Positions 8,601-15,671 of a DNA stretch of 64,000 nucleotides are shown here, piece by piece. This stretch comes from JAAYCT01 sp964499575. Its GTDB lineage: Bacteria; Bacillota; Clostridia; Saccharofermentanales; Saccharofermentanaceae. The notes under the pieces are model-generated. The model worked only from the letters and a program-made list of their open reading frames with translations. It made no database searches and had not been told where the DNA came from. Every line of letters starts with the position of its first letter. Within the stretch, counting starts at the first letter, position 1. Both the position numbers and the translations under genes were made by a program. The DNA is taken from assembly GCA_964499575.1 (NCBI GenBank), contig CAZCLK010000001.1, forward strand, positions 113,033 to 177,032, in the 5' to 3' direction.

Positions 8601-8860
8601 AACTGATCGTTCGTGATATTCTCAAAGGAGCTCCCCGCAACCATGTTCGGGGTCGACAATTTGTTTACATTCAGTCCGATCCCTCGAATGGAAGTACCCG
8701 AAAGATCCGAACCGACGCGCACCTGACCGGTCTGCTCCGTCTGTCGAAAAAAACCGAGATACAGGACCAACAGAGCACCGGCAAGAAGAAATACACCCAG
8801 CACGACCGAAGTCACAATGAATGGTCTTTTATGGATTCTACTCCCCAAAAGACGCCGCAT
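5669..8860 (-). CDS. Membrane-anchored GH51-like protein with beta-propeller insert, catalytic motif degenerate
   Basis: 1063 aa. One TM anchor lies at about residues 13-35 with the bulk outside. Residues about 50-95 (IGLNVNKLSTPNMVAGSSFEN) resemble the GH51 arabinofuranosidase start. Residues about 100-480 show repeats such as ILAAGDGGTILSYCDG and YIVVGDSGEIAFGAYD, typical of a Ycf48/BNR-like propeller. Residues about 500-620 look like a carbohydrate-binding sandwich ending in GELFIDKVFFG. Residues about 630-980 resemble the GH51 barrel (LHPSYLRLSN, ENGTAVPW), and a C-terminal beta domain ends in LLPGQFVIVKG. Where GH51 has the acid/base GNE, this protein reads EISDT (750-754); GEW at 859-861 may match the nucleophile strand. 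It is probably non-hydrolytic. Its start overlaps the CPBP gene end by 23 bp. Domain calls are by eye. Confidence 0.6.
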   Translation of the reverse strand: MRRLLGSRIHKRPFIVTSVVLGVFLLAGALLVLYLGFFRQTEQTGQVRVGSDLSGTSIRGIGLNVNKLSTPNMVAGSSFENITNDQLFTVFEGSEDYVYLLQDAQSGRAYSDGSFVGGTVRIMSLDEQGKMVQKLLSDVVDFKESQFGPQTRMEGLTETDPEISFIVSSSGNTLAFSRNGQCITDITTASRRIFDLPVHAPLIAASEAGGRFNVLTENWSIFTSTDGKNFNSESPEVAIEESPRAVTSVGKVILAAGDGGTILSYCDGVVITIENQVRSDILAAVSDGGTALLIGANKAMLTTSNGLLFRPLDDSEKPFPESSADLLCATYHDGKYIVVGDSGEIAFGAYDTDTGRFAFSGYQTATERGEIAVPQSVMVDLSGEVLLLTEDGKTYILSEDHLVWKELYAPSTAPVKVFGRSSDGRVVLFRDGAFYSTRLLTRVEYGEHLTDTRIAAGDMCFLTHQEAVFDGVSQKSSDGLWQLFGSDAAAQISDDAPPSGGDSSLKLYAEPKGDYADARFVSQVLSKEGSRDLYEKTFYRIEVWLKQNDMTDKEVMVWLSGDFDSVGTVFSEVGNNWRHYSAVLVLPAEACGDDAGDIRLNIGYSGKGELFIDKVFFGPDRFASESIPVEYQDMILDLHPSYLRLSNISFGLPDISSDSYYDPIGNEGGRNIDGRGYETPGCVSIEQSLVLTRYAKANPWLVIESSVGQEQIEHLMEYLCGSISDPYGKMRIENGTAVPWSAQFERIVFEISDTASLFKTDLQKGAFVDFIINIIKSSPHYLDIKDRILFLDGMNYSGGSMLSLADFHSTALFIDGLTVFEQPEPDPEPAVPAGIITAGYLDYYDRIPRILSRPRENVGEWIGSANFRILTDEEVSGGIRKTNTVVTAAAYVDFFLHDLGHRTSVICADLSGTDSFYDFGKADFIASEALGIRESGIVEDNVRTLFSCVSALNVSISGSPLNISAVSPVPADEEQSSEKTGMTAQDTGAFAYIEGNSICIIVTNTGDQTRQFRIETQYRLDQITVDQYSDTGERIASAKRRNQSGRLTLLPGQFVIVKGTILE

Positions 8861-9713
8861 GGTTGTCCTCCGTTTCGGGTTTTCCGTACACTCTCTTTTT
8901 CAGGTATATCACGGCGATGACCGATAACGCAATGGCTGCCAAATAGATGATTTCCAACACTTCGAACCAGTTTTCGCTTTCGGGATATACGGTCTGCAAA
9001 ACCGAACCGAAGAAATTGTACACACCGTGCAGTAAAATCGTTAAGAAAATACTGCGTGAAAGGACATAGACAGCCGATATCACGACCCCGCATAGGAATG
9101 CGTACCCGACTTGGATCGGCTGAATATGAACGACGGCAAAAAAAGCGCCGGTCAGGATAACCGCCGCCGCAGGTTTCATCGTGGAAAGAAACTCCTGAAG
9201 AATTATCCCGCGGAAAATGAGTTCTTCGGCGACCGGTACCAATAATGTCAGGGATATGCCGAACGCGATTTTCTCGGGAAACGTCAATTCATCGACACGG
9301 AGCAAATCCTCATATTGATCCAGACTGTCCCGTATGAAACTCAGGCCGGAAAAAACCTTTTCGATTAAATAAAAATAGACGACAGTAATCCCAAGCAGGC
9401 CCAGTGCGATGACGGCGCCCGACAAAACCATCAGCGAAGACGGGCGATTACGATAAATCTTCTTTCCTTCGAGAAGTCCGGAGACATAAACCCATAGGAT
9501 CGCAAAAAAGACCAATACCGCCATGGATATCGTATTAATCCGATACGTATAACTTAAATATCGTTGCGTTCCGAGAACCAGCATCGAGATGCCGGAAATC
9601 ATCAGAATCACCGCATAATAGAGTGCCGCTCCGAAGAGCGGCACCAAGAAAGTGCGTATCCTTACCGGTGATGTTCTAGGGGCCCGGTCTGACTCGTTTG
9701 GACTTTGACTCAT
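8838..9713 (-). CDS. CPBP-family intramembrane metalloprotease
   Basis: A 291-aa multi-pass membrane protein of the CAAX-protease/Abi family. All four family motifs are present: EELIFRGI (Glu163-Glu164, Arg168), FFAVVHIQP (His196), GVVISAVYVLSRSI, and LLHGVYNFFG (His229, Asn233). About seven to eight hydrophobic segments can be traced. Known relatives cleave prenylated or membrane substrates, or serve bacteriocin immunity and signalling. Here the 3' end overlaps the GH51-like gene by 23 bp, implying coupled translation and perhaps a protease-substrate relation. The frame also overlaps the upstream DUF1292 gene by 38 bp. Confidence 0.88.
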   Translation of the reverse strand: MSQSPNESDRAPRTSPVRIRTFLVPLFGAALYYAVILMISGISMLVLGTQRYLSYTYRINTISMAVLVFFAILWVYVSGLLEGKKIYRNRPSSLMVLSGAVIALGLLGITVVYFYLIEKVFSGLSFIRDSLDQYEDLLRVDELTFPEKIAFGISLTLLVPVAEELIFRGIILQEFLSTMKPAAAVILTGAFFAVVHIQPIQVGYAFLCGVVISAVYVLSRSIFLTILLHGVYNFFGSVLQTVYPESENWFEVLEIIYLAAIALSVIAVIYLKKRVYGKPETEDNHAASFGE

Positions 9714-10080
9714 GGGATGAATGAAATCTCCTCATAAAAACAATGAACGCCTTGTGAAGTTCGTTGTTATCGCGAATCGAATAGAACAACTGATCTCCTG
9801 TCGACGAAAACTCCGTCCTCATGATGACTAACTCCGGATCAGCGTGATTCCCGTCATCCGGCTCATAGTTATACATGACCGCGTACTCCCTGCCCTCGAT
9901 CATAAACGAATCGATTACGGAAAGGTAGTACTCCTTGCCGTTTATCACGTCACGGATGACCGCCATCGGGTTATCCGGTCTCTTCGTCTTGCCCGGAGCA
10001 AGGCCTCTGCCTTCCGTCTTATTCTTCTTCTGATTCTTCGTCTTCATCTTCGACGTCGGCTTCCTCGCAGAGGCGGTCAT
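9676..10080 (-). CDS. DUF1292 protein (second copy)
   Basis: Up to 134 aa. The DUF1292 core is seen in DVINGKEYYLSVIDSFMIEGREYAVMYNYEPDD and ADPELVIMRTEF, as in YrzB. The N-terminal about 38 residues are basic and low-complexity (KMKTKNQKKNKTEGR). The start is uncertain: the first ATG-like start overlaps the previous gene by 62 bp, an ATG at residue 12 (10047) by 29 bp, and an ATG at residue 39 (9966) lacks a clear ribosome-binding site. It is a tandem paralogue of the gene at 10019-10396. Function unknown. Confidence 0.75.
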   Translation of the reverse strand: MTASARKPTSKMKTKNQKKNKTEGRGLAPGKTKRPDNPMAVIRDVINGKEYYLSVIDSFMIEGREYAVMYNYEPDDGNHADPELVIMRTEFSSTGDQLFYSIRDNNELHKAFIVFMRRFHSSHESKSKRVRPGP

Positions 10081-10396
10081 ATTCGGCGTACACTTCGTCC
10101 GATTCCGCTTCCTCGAGGCTCATCAAGCCCTCTTCACCGTCATCCAGTTTGACAACTTTGGTGATTACCAATTCAGGATCTTCCTCATCCACGGTAACCA
10201 GAACGCAATACGCCTGATCCTTGTAATCAAATCCGTCTACCACCGCAAATTCGTACTCTTTGCCGGTCTCGGCGTCGACCATCGTAATGGTCTCCTGTTC
10301 TTCGCATTCACACTCATCCGCTCCGTTATCCGTGCAGTTCTCGTGATCCTCGCCGCAACCGCAGCCACAGCAGCAATCCTTATCCTCGTATGTCAT
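10019..10396 (-). CDS. DUF1292 protein (YrzB-like) with Cys-rich N-terminus
   Basis: A 125-aa acidic protein. The DUF1292 core (TITMVDAETGKEYEFAVVDGFDYKDQAYCVLV, DPELVITKVV) is followed by a strongly acidic tail. The first 35 residues hold a cysteine cluster, CCCGCGCGEDHENC and CECEE, possibly metal-binding; relatives more often have a His-rich or plain acidic start. It forms the conserved ireB-ruvX-DUF1292 trio with the two genes upstream. The ATG follows GGAGGTACAAC. Function unknown. Confidence 0.85.
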   Translation of the reverse strand: MTYEDKDCCCGCGCGEDHENCTDNGADECECEEQETITMVDAETGKEYEFAVVDGFDYKDQAYCVLVTVDEEDPELVITKVVKLDDGEEGLMSLEEAESDEVYAEYDRLCEEADVEDEDEESEEE

Positions 10397-10463
10397 GTTG
10401 TACCTCCTCGCCGACGCGATATATTTTGAACCAAATAAAAGTCTTGACTAATTATAGCATGAA

Positions 10464-10892
10464 TCAGTTTTTGGGGCGATGATTGTCCAAATACTCACGA
10501 AGAATTATTTGGGCCGCCATCTGATCGATGACATGCTTGCGATCTTTGCCCGGGACGTTTGTCTCGATAAGAATCCGCGAGGCCATTACGGTCGTGTACC
10601 GCTCATCCGCAAATATCGGCGCAATGCCCGTTTTCTCGAAAAACAGCACCCCGAACGATTCAGCGGCCTGCTGGGAGGCGCTGACAACCCCGTCCGTCCT
10701 TCTGGGCTGGCCCAAAACGACAACCTCGACATCATTATCCTCAATAATACGGGATAGACGATCGAGGACGCGTCCGGGATCTTTTCCGTTCCAATACAAC
10801 GTCTCGAAGGGTTGGGCAATCACCCGAGTCGGGTCGCTCAGCGCAACGCCGATGCGACGGGAACCGTAATCGATAGCCATAACTCTTCCCAT
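10464..10892 (-). CDS. ruvX: Putative pre-16S rRNA nuclease / Holliday junction resolvase-like YqgF
   Basis: A 142-aa RNase H-fold nuclease implicated in maturation of the 16S rRNA 5' end. It keeps the acidic triad: Asp8 (MAIDYGSRRIG), Glu97 (DERYTT) and Asp123 (IDQMAAQIIL). Its length matches YqgF. It lies between ireB and DUF1292, the common Firmicute order, 19 nt after ireB. Confidence 0.93.
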   Translation of the reverse strand: MGRVMAIDYGSRRIGVALSDPTRVIAQPFETLYWNGKDPGRVLDRLSRIIEDNDVEVVVLGQPRRTDGVVSASQQAAESFGVLFFEKTGIAPIFADERYTTVMASRILIETNVPGKDRKHVIDQMAAQIILREYLDNHRPKN

Positions 10893-10911
10893 AAAGATGA
10901 TTCGTCTCCCT

Positions 10912-11166
10912 CTACTTCAGGCGATCACAATACTGGCGCACAATCACTTCAAGCAGTTCATCCCGCTCGATGCGGCGAATAATGCCGCGGGCGCCTTTGT
11001 AATTCGTGATGTACGTCGGGTCCCCGGACATAAAATAGCCGACGAGTTGGTTGATCGGGTTATAACCCTTCTCTTCCAACGCGGACAACACAAAGGACAT
11101 CAGTTCGCGAACGTCCTCGCTTTTGTCCATATTAAACGAAAATCTTGCGGTCTCGGAATCAACCAT
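10912..11166 (-). CDS. ireB: IreB family regulatory phosphoprotein
   Basis: 84 aa, with the conserved body FSFNMDKSEDVRELMSFVLSALEEKGYNPINQLVGYFMSGDPTYITNYKGAR. IreB (UPF0297) is a small substrate of the Ser/Thr kinase PrkC/IreK in Enterococcus and affects cephalosporin resistance there. It is the first gene of the ireB-ruvX-DUF1292 run. The ATG has a GGAGGTAG site. Confidence 0.93.
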   Translation of the reverse strand: MVDSETARFSFNMDKSEDVRELMSFVLSALEEKGYNPINQLVGYFMSGDPTYITNYKGARGIIRRIERDELLEVIVRQYCDRLK

Positions 11167-11244
11167 ATCTCTACCTCCGGGCTGTTATTGAGTCAGTTGC
11201 CATTTGTATATCACAATTCTATTTATGATTCATTGTAGCATGAA

Positions 11245-12654
11245 TTATGTAGGATATGCGAAATCCTTGGTGATGATCTCGCCAAACAGGAGTTCTTTTT
11301 CGGAGCCGAGGATTCGAACCGGGACCTCCTGACCGGTGCGGACCTTGTCCGGCGTCGTGAACCGCACCCGGTAGTACTCCCGGGAATACCCGCTGAAACA
11401 ACCGTTACCCAGGTTCTTTTCGACAAGGACGCTGACCGTCTTACCCGTCATGAAATCCGCCGCGCGTGCAAAGAGCGTGTCGGATAGTTTCAAAAAATCG
11501 TTTTTTCTTTTTTTCTTTGTGTCCGGATCAACCTGCGGCCTCATCCGTGCCGCCGCAGCACCCGCCCTAACGGAGTAAGGGAACACGTGGATCTTTGAAA
11601 AGCCGATTTTTTCGCAAAAAGCAAGGCTTTCGCGATGCTCCGCGTCCGTCTCTGCGGGGAAGCCTACGATGATATCCGTCGTTATAGATATCTCCGGCAA
11701 TGCCCGTTTCAGACGGTCAACCGCTCCGGCAAATTCCGCGGTTTTATATTTTCGGTTCATTCTGTCCAGCACCGTATCCGATCCGCTTTGGAGCGAGAGA
11801 TGAAGGTGGCCGCAAAATTTAGTCATTCCGGAAAGCACATGAACCAACCGGTCGGTAATCATGTTCGGCTCGATCGATCCCAACCGGATTCTGCGAACGG
11901 ACTCGATCGCTTCGATTTCGGTTAAAAGTTGCTCGAACGATTCCCCGGCCCCTTCTAAATCCTTTCCGTACGCGTTCAGATTAATTCCGGTAAGTACGAT
12001 CTCCGAATACCCTGAATTTCCGAGTTTTCGAATCTCGTCGAGGATCGCCGCTTTGTTCCTGCTCCGTGCGCGCCCCCGGGCAAAAGGGATGATGCAATAA
12101 CTGCAAAAGTTGTCGCATCCGTCCTGAATCTTCACAAATGCCCGGGTGCCTTCCCTGGATATGACCGCCCCGAATTCCTCGTAATCACGGCACATTTCCG
12201 ACGAACCTGTTGTGATGACATGATTTTCCGGTAGCGTAGTGTCGTTAACCAAAGCGTTCGGGACACGGTCCGAAGAGCTCAGACGGCAGATCACACGATC
12301 AACCAGCGAAGCGCGGTCGGATGTTCCGATCCAAATGTCCGCACCGTCACCGCTATTTCGCATTTGGGTCCTGCAACCCATTGCGACGACAATCGCTCCG
12401 GGCGCTGTTCGCCCGGCCCGGCGAATCATCTGTCCCGATTTTCGATCCGCTTCGGCGGTGACCGTGCACGTATTGATTACATAAACATCACATTGACCCG
12501 GGTCATTTGTAGTGGTAAACCCTCTGGATTCGAACAATGTTCGAAGCGCGTCGGTTTCATAACTGTTCACCTTACACCCGAGAGATTGATAATAGATCCG
12601 TTGCCCGGTCGGGACCCCGAATCCTTGACATTGTCGCCGATCGGTATCGTTCAA
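11245..12654 (-). CDS. mtaB: tRNA t6A37 methylthiotransferase
   Basis: A radical-SAM enzyme that converts t6A37 to ms2t6A37 in ANN-decoding tRNAs. The UPF0004 domain carries Cys27 (SLGCKVNSYE), Cys63 (INTCTVTAEAD) and Cys94 (AMGCRTQ) for the auxiliary cluster. The radical-SAM motif is Cys180, Cys184, Cys187 (CDNFCSYCIIPFARGRARS), and a C-terminal TRAM domain binds tRNA. The LGCKVN/NTCTVT variant separates MtaB from MiaB and RimO. The start is TTG at 12654 with GGGAG 8 nt upstream. 469 aa is slightly long. Confidence 0.93.
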   Translation of the reverse strand: MNDTDRRQCQGFGVPTGQRIYYQSLGCKVNSYETDALRTLFESRGFTTTNDPGQCDVYVINTCTVTAEADRKSGQMIRRAGRTAPGAIVVAMGCRTQMRNSGDGADIWIGTSDRASLVDRVICRLSSSDRVPNALVNDTTLPENHVITTGSSEMCRDYEEFGAVISREGTRAFVKIQDGCDNFCSYCIIPFARGRARSRNKAAILDEIRKLGNSGYSEIVLTGINLNAYGKDLEGAGESFEQLLTEIEAIESVRRIRLGSIEPNMITDRLVHVLSGMTKFCGHLHLSLQSGSDTVLDRMNRKYKTAEFAGAVDRLKRALPEISITTDIIVGFPAETDAEHRESLAFCEKIGFSKIHVFPYSVRAGAAAARMRPQVDPDTKKKRKNDFLKLSDTLFARAADFMTGKTVSVLVEKNLGNGCFSGYSREYYRVRFTTPDKVRTGQEVPVRILGSEKELLFGEIITKDFAYPT

Positions 12655-12727
12655 TTTTGCTCTCCCGTTTCCTCATCCACTGATAAATGCTCTTCAAATT
12701 CTCCTGGGAGGAAGGCTTTTCGGACAT

Positions 12728-12762
12728 TTGACAATTGACAGATTTTTTGCCTGTGATAAACT
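12728..12762 (+). promoter_or_regulatory. Possible promoter of the HPr-like gene
   Basis: Two TTGACA hexamers (12728-12733, 12735-12740) overlap in tandem. TAAACT lies 16 nt after the second, in a TGTGATAAACT context. The -10 is weak. Confidence 0.4.
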
Positions 12763-12819
12763 GAAAGGCCTTAGGGTATCGTTGTCAGAATGCCTTTTCA
12801 GATTGCGAGGACGAATAAT

Positions 12820-13053
12820 ATGGTTTGTTTTACCGTTCATTTCAAGTCGATCTCCGATGTGAAGGATTTCGTTCACACCGTCAATTCTTTCCCTTATGAC
12901 GTGGATCTTTCTTCCGGACGCTATGTCGTCGACGCCAAGTCGATTATGGGCATTTTCAGTCTGGAACTCCAGCGCCCGATCCTCCTTGAGATTCACAGCG
13001 ATGCGTGTGACGATCTTGTAGACGCGCTGAAGCGTTATCGGATCGACGATTAA
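12820..13053 (+). CDS. HPr-like protein lacking the phosphorylatable histidine
   Basis: 77 aa from the ATG at 12820, which has GCGAGGA upstream; a GTG/ATG ten codons earlier has no ribosome-binding site. The C-terminal half matches HPr well (SGRYVVDAKSIMGIFSLELQRPILLEI), including the region of regulatory Ser46. The N-terminal GLHARP segment with His15 is replaced by SISDVKDFVHTVNSFP. It cannot be a PTS phosphocarrier; a Crh-like or unrelated regulatory role is possible. It stands alone on the plus strand, convergent with rnr, with stop codons 3 nt apart. Confidence 0.75.
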   Translation: MVCFTVHFKSISDVKDFVHTVNSFPYDVDLSSGRYVVDAKSIMGIFSLELQRPILLEIHSDACDDLVDALKRYRIDD

Positions 13054-13055
13054 TC

Positions 13056-15065
13056 CTACTTCCGGCCCTTCTTGGCTTTTCCCTTTTTACCCTTGCTTTT
13101 TTTCGGAGAGAACCGCTGAAACGGCTCTCTTTTTCTTTCCGGACCTCGCGCTGCCCTGTTATCGCCGGTGTCTGAAGCCTTGTATTCCGAATCTTCAAAC
13201 ACAAAATCGATCCTTCTTAGGAGTGTATCGACCGCTCCGACCTTGATCCGAACCGGCTGCCCGATGCGGTATACCTGTCCGCCCGTATTGCCGCGAGCCT
13301 CAAGTCGCTGCTCATCGAAAATAAAATAGTCCGTCATGGTTCGAAAGGGAATCATCCCTTCCGCCGTGTTGTCCAGACGAACGAACAGTCCTGCTTTTGA
13401 TATACCCGATATGATTCCGTCAAACGATTCTCCGATGTGGTCGGCCATGTATTCGGCAACTTTCTGGTCAGTCGCCTCGCGCTCGACCTCAGCCGAGTTC
13501 CGCTCCATTTCGGAACTGTGATCGGCGATCGACCCGACGTTCGCCGAGAAGTATGATTTTTTCGGTTTGCCGCTCAAATAGGCCTTGATGATGCGATGGA
13601 TATACAAATCGGGATACCGGCGGATCGGAGAAGTAAAATGGCAATAATTTTCAGAGTTGAGTCCGAAGTGGCCGAGATTTTCGGGGGCATATCGGGCCTT
13701 TGCCAAGGAACGCAACAACATCTGGGACAATGCGGGTGCATAGGTCTCCCCGGAGATCCGGTGCATCAGATCAGCGAGAAACTCCGGTGTGGGTTTTCCC
13801 TTCCCGGTCGTTTTCGCACCGAAAAGCTTCGCGACATGAAGAAATTCGCGGATCTTCAGTTCGTCAGGATCCTCGTGGACCCGGTAGATAAACGGGTGTT
13901 TCATCGCGTCAAATCTCGACGCGACGTACTCGTTGCACACGATCATGAATTCTTCGATAATCCGGTTGGCATCCGTGATCGGACTTGGAAATATATCCGT
14001 CGGCTTACCTTGTTCGTCAAGAACAACATCGGTCTCCGGAAAAGAAAACTCGATGGCTCCCCGACGATTTCTCTTTTCTTTGAGGATCTTCATCAGGTCA
14101 AGCATATCGACGAACATGGAATCGAGCGGCAAATAGCGCTCGATGGTTTTGCCCTCGAAAAGAATTCCGTACACTTCCGTGTAGGACGTGCGCGCATTGC
14201 TTTGAATGATGCTCTCGAAAATTTCTCCGTCCCTGACCTCTCCTTCATAATCGATGGTCATCTCTACTGTCAACGCAAAGCGGGGCACGTTGGGATTCAA
14301 ACTGCATAATGCGTTTGAGAGACGGGGCGGAAGCATCGGGACTACCCGGTCTACCGGATAGACGCTGGTCCCCCTCTTTCTGGCTTCCAGATCGATCTCG
14401 GACGCATCGGTCACGTAATGTGACACGTCGGCGATATGAACCCAAAGTCGATAGCCTTTTCCGGGGATTTTTTCGATTGAGATGGCGTCATCCAGATCCT
14501 TGGCGTCCTCGCCGTCGATGGTAACGGTCCGCAATGTACGAAGGTCTTTTCGGCCCTGTTCGATCGCTTTTTGGATATCATTGTCCGACGGATTCATCGG
14601 CAGAAGTTCCGCCTGCCGTTCCACTTCGTCCGGAAACGCTTCCGGAATGCCGTACTGAAGAAGTATGGCGCGCATCGCGACATCACCCTGCCCGGGATCA
14701 CCCAGTACTTCGGTAATCGTCCCGACATAGGATCCGGGCGGATCTCCCGGATTGGTGATCGTACATATCACCTTCATATTGAGCGGAGCACCGTTCAATT
14801 GATCCGGCGGAATCCGGATATGTCCGTATTGATCAAACGAATATCCGGGGTCGGGATCCACATAGCAGTCTGTCTCGCCTTTTCTGAGAATACCAACACA
14901 GGTATTCGGTGCTCCGGCCGGCCCTCTCGGAGACATCGATTCGACCGGCTGCGGGACGGGCCGTTCCGGAGAAACGCGCCGTTTATCGGTTCGACCGGAA
15001 CTATGGGAAGATTCTGTCCCCTTCCTGGCGTTCCGCCCGTAATGGACGATCTTTTTTTTCTTCAT
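13056..15065 (-). CDS. rnr: Ribonuclease R (RNB family 3'-5' exoribonuclease)
   Basis: 669 aa. It degrades structured RNA processively. After a basic N-terminal tail and cold-shock-like segments, the RNB domain has TVTIDGEDAKDLDDAISI with the metal-binding aspartates near residue 190, HYVTDASEIDLEARKRGTS and HFTSPIRRYPDLYIHR. A C-terminal S1 domain (DGIISGISKAGLFVRLDNTAEGM) and a Lys-rich tail follow. It is shorter than typical RNase R (about 710-810) because the N-terminal HTH_12 module is absent. secG lies upstream, the classic secG-rnr order. Confidence 0.93.
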   Translation of the reverse strand: MKKKKIVHYGRNARKGTESSHSSGRTDKRRVSPERPVPQPVESMSPRGPAGAPNTCVGILRKGETDCYVDPDPGYSFDQYGHIRIPPDQLNGAPLNMKVICTITNPGDPPGSYVGTITEVLGDPGQGDVAMRAILLQYGIPEAFPDEVERQAELLPMNPSDNDIQKAIEQGRKDLRTLRTVTIDGEDAKDLDDAISIEKIPGKGYRLWVHIADVSHYVTDASEIDLEARKRGTSVYPVDRVVPMLPPRLSNALCSLNPNVPRFALTVEMTIDYEGEVRDGEIFESIIQSNARTSYTEVYGILFEGKTIERYLPLDSMFVDMLDLMKILKEKRNRRGAIEFSFPETDVVLDEQGKPTDIFPSPITDANRIIEEFMIVCNEYVASRFDAMKHPFIYRVHEDPDELKIREFLHVAKLFGAKTTGKGKPTPEFLADLMHRISGETYAPALSQMLLRSLAKARYAPENLGHFGLNSENYCHFTSPIRRYPDLYIHRIIKAYLSGKPKKSYFSANVGSIADHSSEMERNSAEVEREATDQKVAEYMADHIGESFDGIISGISKAGLFVRLDNTAEGMIPFRTMTDYFIFDEQRLEARGNTGGQVYRIGQPVRIKVGAVDTLLRRIDFVFEDSEYKASDTGDNRAARGPERKREPFQRFSPKKSKGKKGKAKKGRK

Positions 15066-15192
15066 CGGATGCCTCTTTCTTTTATCGTCTCCGTTAAGAT
15101 AATCTTCTTTTCAGTATACAAAAAAACCCCGGTTATGTCCCGTCACACGAAAACACATTCATAAAAATTCCCGAAGCAGGAGTGGGGTTACG

Positions 15193-15237
15193 GAAAAAGA
15201 AACGACCCTCCCACGCGTACAGCGAGTCGGAAGGTCG
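15193..15237 (-). terminator. Terminator after secG
   Basis: On the minus strand CGACCTTCC pairs with GGAGGGTCG (one G-U) around a 17-nt loop and is followed by TTTCTTTTT. It separates secG from rnr, which then needs its own start. Confidence 0.7.
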
Positions 15238-15275
15238 CAATGATTCAATGCTGTGCCGATGAAGGAACGTCCGGG

Positions 15276-15521
15276 CTAAAACCCGCTGGCGATTATGCGA
15301 AACAACACAACCGTTACCACCGCAAAAGCGATGGCCAAGCCGGTCGTGAATTTCTTGAGTTTACTGTCCATCGAGCGCCCTTTCTCCTTGCCGAAAAAAG
15401 TATCCGCTCCGCCGCCGATGATACCGAGCCCCTTGTCGTTGCCTTCTTGAAAAACAACAAACCCGACAAGCAAGGCGGAAATCACAATATCTATAGATGC
15501 CAGTACGATTGCCAGTACCAT
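15276..15521 (-). CDS. secG: Preprotein translocase subunit SecG
   Basis: 81 aa with two TM helices (about 3-23 and 57-77) joined by a Gly-rich cytoplasmic loop, GNDKGLGIIGGGADTFFGKEKGRSMDSKLKK, typical of SecG. It assists the SecYEG channel in protein export. The ATG has TGGAGGCAT upstream, and a promoter lies at 15561-15589. Confidence 0.94.
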   Translation of the reverse strand: MVLAIVLASIDIVISALLVGFVVFQEGNDKGLGIIGGGADTFFGKEKGRSMDSKLKKFTTGLAIAFAVVTVVLFRIIASGF

Positions 15522-15560
15522 AATATGCCTCCAACTACCATCAGTTCGTAAATCCGATTA

Positions 15561-15589
15561 ATTCTATCACACGAGCACGTGGGGCGCAA
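15561..15589 (-). promoter_or_regulatory. secG promoter
   Basis: Minus strand TTGCGC, 17-nt spacer, TAGAAT, about 40 nt before the secG start. Confidence 0.5.
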
Positions 15590-15671
15590 GCGCTTCGCAG
15601 AAATCGTCGGGGAGCGTCAATCCGGCCCGCTATGTCCGAAAATTCTCACGCATACCGGTCATGCGGGAAGA

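Noticed and set aside
13056..15065. RNase R seen as truncated because it lacks the N-terminal HTH module
   Set aside because: The ORF has its own start region and all catalytic parts; short RNase R forms without that module are known.
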